A stretch of DNA of 64,000 nucleotides. Source: Cellulosilyticum lentocellum DSM 5427. Lineage in GTDB: Bacteria > Bacillota > Clostridia > Lachnospirales > Cellulosilyticaceae. The notes beneath the pieces are model-generated. The model did no database searches. It was not told the DNA's origin and worked only from the letters and a program-made list of their open reading frames with translations. The stretch covers positions 1,881,001 through 1,945,000 of the forward strand of contig NC_015275.1 in NCBI RefSeq assembly GCF_000178835.2. The letters run 5' to 3'. Below, in pieces: positions 61,616-64,000 of this stretch (positions are counted from its first letter, which is position 1; each line of letters begins with the position of its first letter). The position numbers were made by a program, and so were the translations under genes.

Positions 61616-62143
61616 GTGAAAAAAAGAAGCAAGGGTTTTAGTTTACTAGAAGTGGCACTGGTGTTACTTATTATGGGTATTATTGGTGTAGCAGCGATAC
61701 CCAGTATGCAAAATATACGTAGGCAAGAAGTAAATAAGCTTGCAAAAGAAATTTGCTTAGACCTTGTTACTCAAATGACAAATCAAAATACCAATAGAGA
61801 TGAAACCTATGTTTTAGATCTAGTAAAGAAAGATGCATCGCCTACATCACCTTATTATGGCTATGTTATTACTACCTGTGATAGCAGTTTAAATCCAAAA
61901 CCGGGAATTAAATCTACTGAACGTATACAACATAATAAGAATATAGAAATAGTGATTAAGGATACGAGTGGGAATATACCTGCAACACCTATTACAAAGT
62001 TGAGATTTTTGGATAAAAAGATAACAGATGCTGCGGGAAATGAATATAAAAATACGCTTCAGATTAGTTTGAAAAATGATCAATCCAAGTTAGAGATAGT
62101 ATTTTATACAACAACGGGGCACTATGAAATTAGTGTGCCATAA
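61616..62143 (+). CDS. Pilin-like protein (minor pilin) 1
   Basis: A 175-residue prepilin. The leader VKKRSKG is cut before FSLLEVALVLLIMGIIGV; Glu5 is present. The head domain (about 40-175) is beta-rich. Translation begins at GTG 61616, six bases after AAAGGAGGAG; an earlier in-frame start at 61583 would give an unusually long leader. Probably a minor or tip pilin. 17-base gap to the next gene. Confidence 0.87.
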   Translation: MKKRSKGFSLLEVALVLLIMGIIGVAAIPSMQNIRRQEVNKLAKEICLDLVTQMTNQNTNRDETYVLDLVKKDASPTSPYYGYVITTCDSSLNPKPGIKSTERIQHNKNIEIVIKDTSGNIPATPITKLRFLDKKITDAAGNEYKNTLQISLKNDQSKLEIVFYTTTGHYEISVP

Positions 62144-62160
62144 GTAGAGGAGGGAGGTTT

Positions 62161-62730
62161 ATGAAAAAAAGAGAGAAAGGTTTTTCCTTATTAGAAGCCG
62201 CTATTGCGCTTTTGCTATTTGGCTTAATTCTACAAAGTTTATTGAATTTCTTTTCACAAATGTATGTTAGTTCTAAAAGATTTGATCAAAGAACTTATTT
62301 GGTAGATAATGCAAGAGCAGTCAATGATTTTGTAAGGGAAAAAATAAGAATAGCGGAGAAAGTACAGATTTTAGTGGGAACGGCTATGTCTAATGATACA
62401 ATCACACCTATAAAAAGTGCATCGGATAATGTAGAGAAGCAGGGTAAGTTATATATGATTCAGTTTAAAACAGGAACAGATGTATCAGCGATTGAACTTA
62501 TTGCGGTACCAGCACCTGATAAAACCAAAGGAAAGTATAAACTTGTTTATACAGTAGGACCAGATACAGCTTTAATATCTGATATGATAGAAGATATACA
62601 AGTGAAGAGAAAGAAGAATTCCGATATTGTGGAGTTTACTTGTAGTTTTAATAAGCATGGAGAGACACTGGAAAAATTAAAAGTAGAAGAAACCTTCACA
62701 GAGTCATTAGCTTATAAAGAAAAATATTAA
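62161..62730 (+). CDS. Pilin-like protein (minor pilin) 2
   Basis: A 189-residue prepilin with leader MKKREKG cut before FSLLEAAIALLLFGLILQ; Glu5 is present. The head is larger than in the major pilin and beta-rich, like GspJ/PilW-type minor pilins that prime assembly. GGAGGGAGG precedes the ATG. A 68-base gap to pilM contains no terminator. Confidence 0.87.
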   Translation: MKKREKGFSLLEAAIALLLFGLILQSLLNFFSQMYVSSKRFDQRTYLVDNARAVNDFVREKIRIAEKVQILVGTAMSNDTITPIKSASDNVEKQGKLYMIQFKTGTDVSAIELIAVPAPDKTKGKYKLVYTVGPDTALISDMIEDIQVKRKKNSDIVEFTCSFNKHGETLEKLKVEETFTESLAYKEKY

Positions 62731-62798
62731 GCTGATAAAAGTGAAAGGCTATAACATGCTAAGAGTATAAAGAAGAGGAAAATTAAAGAGGTGAGAGT

Positions 62799-63806
62799 AT
62801 GGCAGAGCATATTATGGGGATTGAGATAGGTAGCAGTAATATTAAGATTATCGAAGTATCCAAGAAAGCTGCAACATTAACAGTACATAAGTTTTCTGTT
62901 ATTAATACCCCGGCAGACTGTATTAACAATGGTGTAATTAGTAATGTTCAAGCAATAAAGAAGGTCATTGCACAGGAATTAAGCGAAAGAAAATACCGAG
63001 CAAGAAAAGTAGTGAGTGTAATACAAAGTAATGGCATTATTATAAGAAATGCTGTAATGGGTAAACAACCAGAGAAGTTAATTAAAGAGCTTTTAGAGGT
63101 TAAGACTGAAGAATACTTACCTGTAGAGCGCGGTCAATATCAAATCGATTTTAAGATTATCAGGCAGTTTGAAGAAGATGGAGTTGAAAAATACGAACTT
63201 TTATTAGTAGCAGCACCTAATAGTGTAGTTTTACCAGTAGCAAATTTACTTAAGTCTCTTAAGTTAGCACCTATTATGCTTACGATTCCTTCAGAAGCAT
63301 TAAGTAATGTATTTGGGAGTCAAAGGCGTCTGGTCTATGAGGCAGCCCCAAATGTACTAGTTTTGGATATTGGAGGCAATTCTACTACTGCTACAATTAT
63401 TTCAGATAGTCAAGCAGTACTAACTAGAAGTATAGAGTTTGGTGTAGAAAGCATTAATAGTGCATTGAATGATGTAGCGGCTAATAAAAGCTTATTAGAT
63501 AAAGAGGTTAGTGATGATCGTATTTCAGATTTGATTCGTCCTCAGATTGAATATAATATCATATCTGAAATTGAAAGAATCCTACAATTCTATTTCTCAA
63601 ACTTTAACAACGGTAGTATTAAAAAGATTTACTTAGTTGGTGGTGGAGCAAGTATTAAAGGGATGAGAACCTATATAAGAGACGCCTTGAATATTCCAAC
63701 TGAAAAGCTAAATGAATTTAGTACAGTTGTTGAAGCTCCTAATGTTGAATTTGAACCTTATAGGCGCTTTTTTGTAAATATATTAGGTGCCATTAATGGA
63801 CTATAA
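62799..63806 (+). CDS. pilM: Type IV pilus assembly protein PilM
   Basis: A 335-residue actin-like ATP-binding protein (FtsA/PilM fold). The phosphate-1 motif is IGIEIGSSNIKIIE (near residues 5-18), phosphate-2 VLDIGGNSTT (about 188-197) and adenosine motif YLVGGGASIKG (about 283-293). It binds the PilN N terminus on the cytoplasmic side and connects to PilB/PilC. GAGGTGAGAG precedes the ATG; pilN follows 11 bases later. Confidence 0.94.
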   Translation: MAEHIMGIEIGSSNIKIIEVSKKAATLTVHKFSVINTPADCINNGVISNVQAIKKVIAQELSERKYRARKVVSVIQSNGIIIRNAVMGKQPEKLIKELLEVKTEEYLPVERGQYQIDFKIIRQFEEDGVEKYELLLVAAPNSVVLPVANLLKSLKLAPIMLTIPSEALSNVFGSQRRLVYEAAPNVLVLDIGGNSTTATIISDSQAVLTRSIEFGVESINSALNDVAANKSLLDKEVSDDRISDLIRPQIEYNIISEIERILQFYFSNFNNGSIKKIYLVGGGASIKGMRTYIRDALNIPTEKLNEFSTVVEAPNVEFEPYRRFFVNILGAINGL

Positions 63807-63817
63807 GGAGGAACGGT

Positions 63818-64000
63818 ATGAAAGCAAGAGTAAAGGGGATTAACTTATTACCCAACGAATATATCATTGCTGAGAAAATTCGTTTTTATCAAATGATTGC
63901 TAGCCTCGTTCTTTTAGTGGAAGTCGTAGGATTTGTTAATTTTATAGTGATTCCACCTAAAAGAGAAGTAAAAGAAACTCAGCAGTTATTATTGCAAAAG
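63818..64000 (+). CDS. pilN: PilN-like assembly protein (partial, runs off the window)
   Basis: The first 61 codons of a protein beginning MKARVKGINLLPNEYI. The INLLP motif is the segment that docks on PilM, and one membrane segment follows (about 26-47). The position right after pilM with an AAGGAGG site supports PilN. The remainder lies beyond base 64000. Confidence 0.85.
   Translation, partial: MKARVKGINLLPNEYIIAEKIRFYQMIASLVLLVEVVGFVNFIVIPPKREVKETQQLLLQK

Noticed and set aside
1-64000. CRISPR array, insertion sequence, prophage or tRNA genes
   Set aside because: No regularly spaced repeats, transposase, integrase, phage structural genes or cloverleaf-forming sequences were seen on either strand.

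Overview
The window is ordinary chromosomal DNA of a low-G+C, Gram-positive, anaerobic spore-former (class Clostridia). Several genes point that way: a class III (oxygen-sensitive) ribonucleotide reductase with its activase, a Csp/SleC spore-germination set, a T-box leader, a type IV pilus locus of Gram-positive layout, and A+T-rich codon use with strong AGGAGG ribosome sites. A Lachnospirales/Cellulosilyticum-like bacterium is my best guess from the look of the proteins, but this is inference. I see no tRNA, rRNA, insertion sequence, prophage or CRISPR array.

Region by region. (1) 1-5.5 kb: a degenerate SGNH-like protein, then an HtrA protease, an OmpR-type two-component pair and a PrsA-like lipoprotein foldase, which together look like a secretion-stress module. 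(2) 5.5-23 kb: housekeeping and membrane genes, mostly as small operons separated by clear hairpin terminators: flotillin/NfeD, glutamate racemase, a 7TM sensor-like protein, an HD-GYP protein, a DUF4340 protein, a GIY-YIG protein, YitT, an Rrf2 regulator with cysteine synthase, uracil-DNA glycosylase, asparagine synthetase A under an Asn T-box, an L-LDH-family enzyme, and nrdDG behind a candidate tandem NrdR operator. (3) 24.0-37.7 kb: four tandem subtilisin-like Csp proteases, an ABC transporter with a large exported partner, and on the other strand the spore cortex-lytic enzyme SleC. The second Csp protein has lost every catalytic residue and carries a long extra N-terminal domain. (4) 37.8-42.5 kb: a secreted M16 metalloprotease and a strongly expressed-looking NifU-like/GGGtGRT pair.

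(5) 42.5-43.1 kb: a gene-free stretch whose first ~390 bases are G+C-rich, palindrome-rich and able to form long helices. It is a candidate structured RNA that I could not assign to a family. (6) 43.2-56.2 kb: a surface-sugar cluster. RfbH, RfbF and RfbG make a CDP-4-keto-3,6-dideoxyhexose; a ThDP enzyme, a TylC3-type C-methyltransferase, two SDR enzymes and a DRE-TIM aldolase-like protein could branch or lengthen it; a GT2 transferase, a GtrA flippase-like protein and a YfhO-type GT-C transferase match the known three-component extracytoplasmic glycosylation system. (7) 56.4-64 kb: type IV pilus genes pilB, pilT, pilC, a major pilin, a prepilin peptidase, two pilin-like proteins, pilM and the start of pilN, which runs off the window edge.

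The most noteworthy parts are the enlarged csp locus with a pseudoprotease, the branched-sugar cluster with two different C-C bond-forming enzyme families, and the unexplained structured intergenic region at 42.54-42.93 kb.
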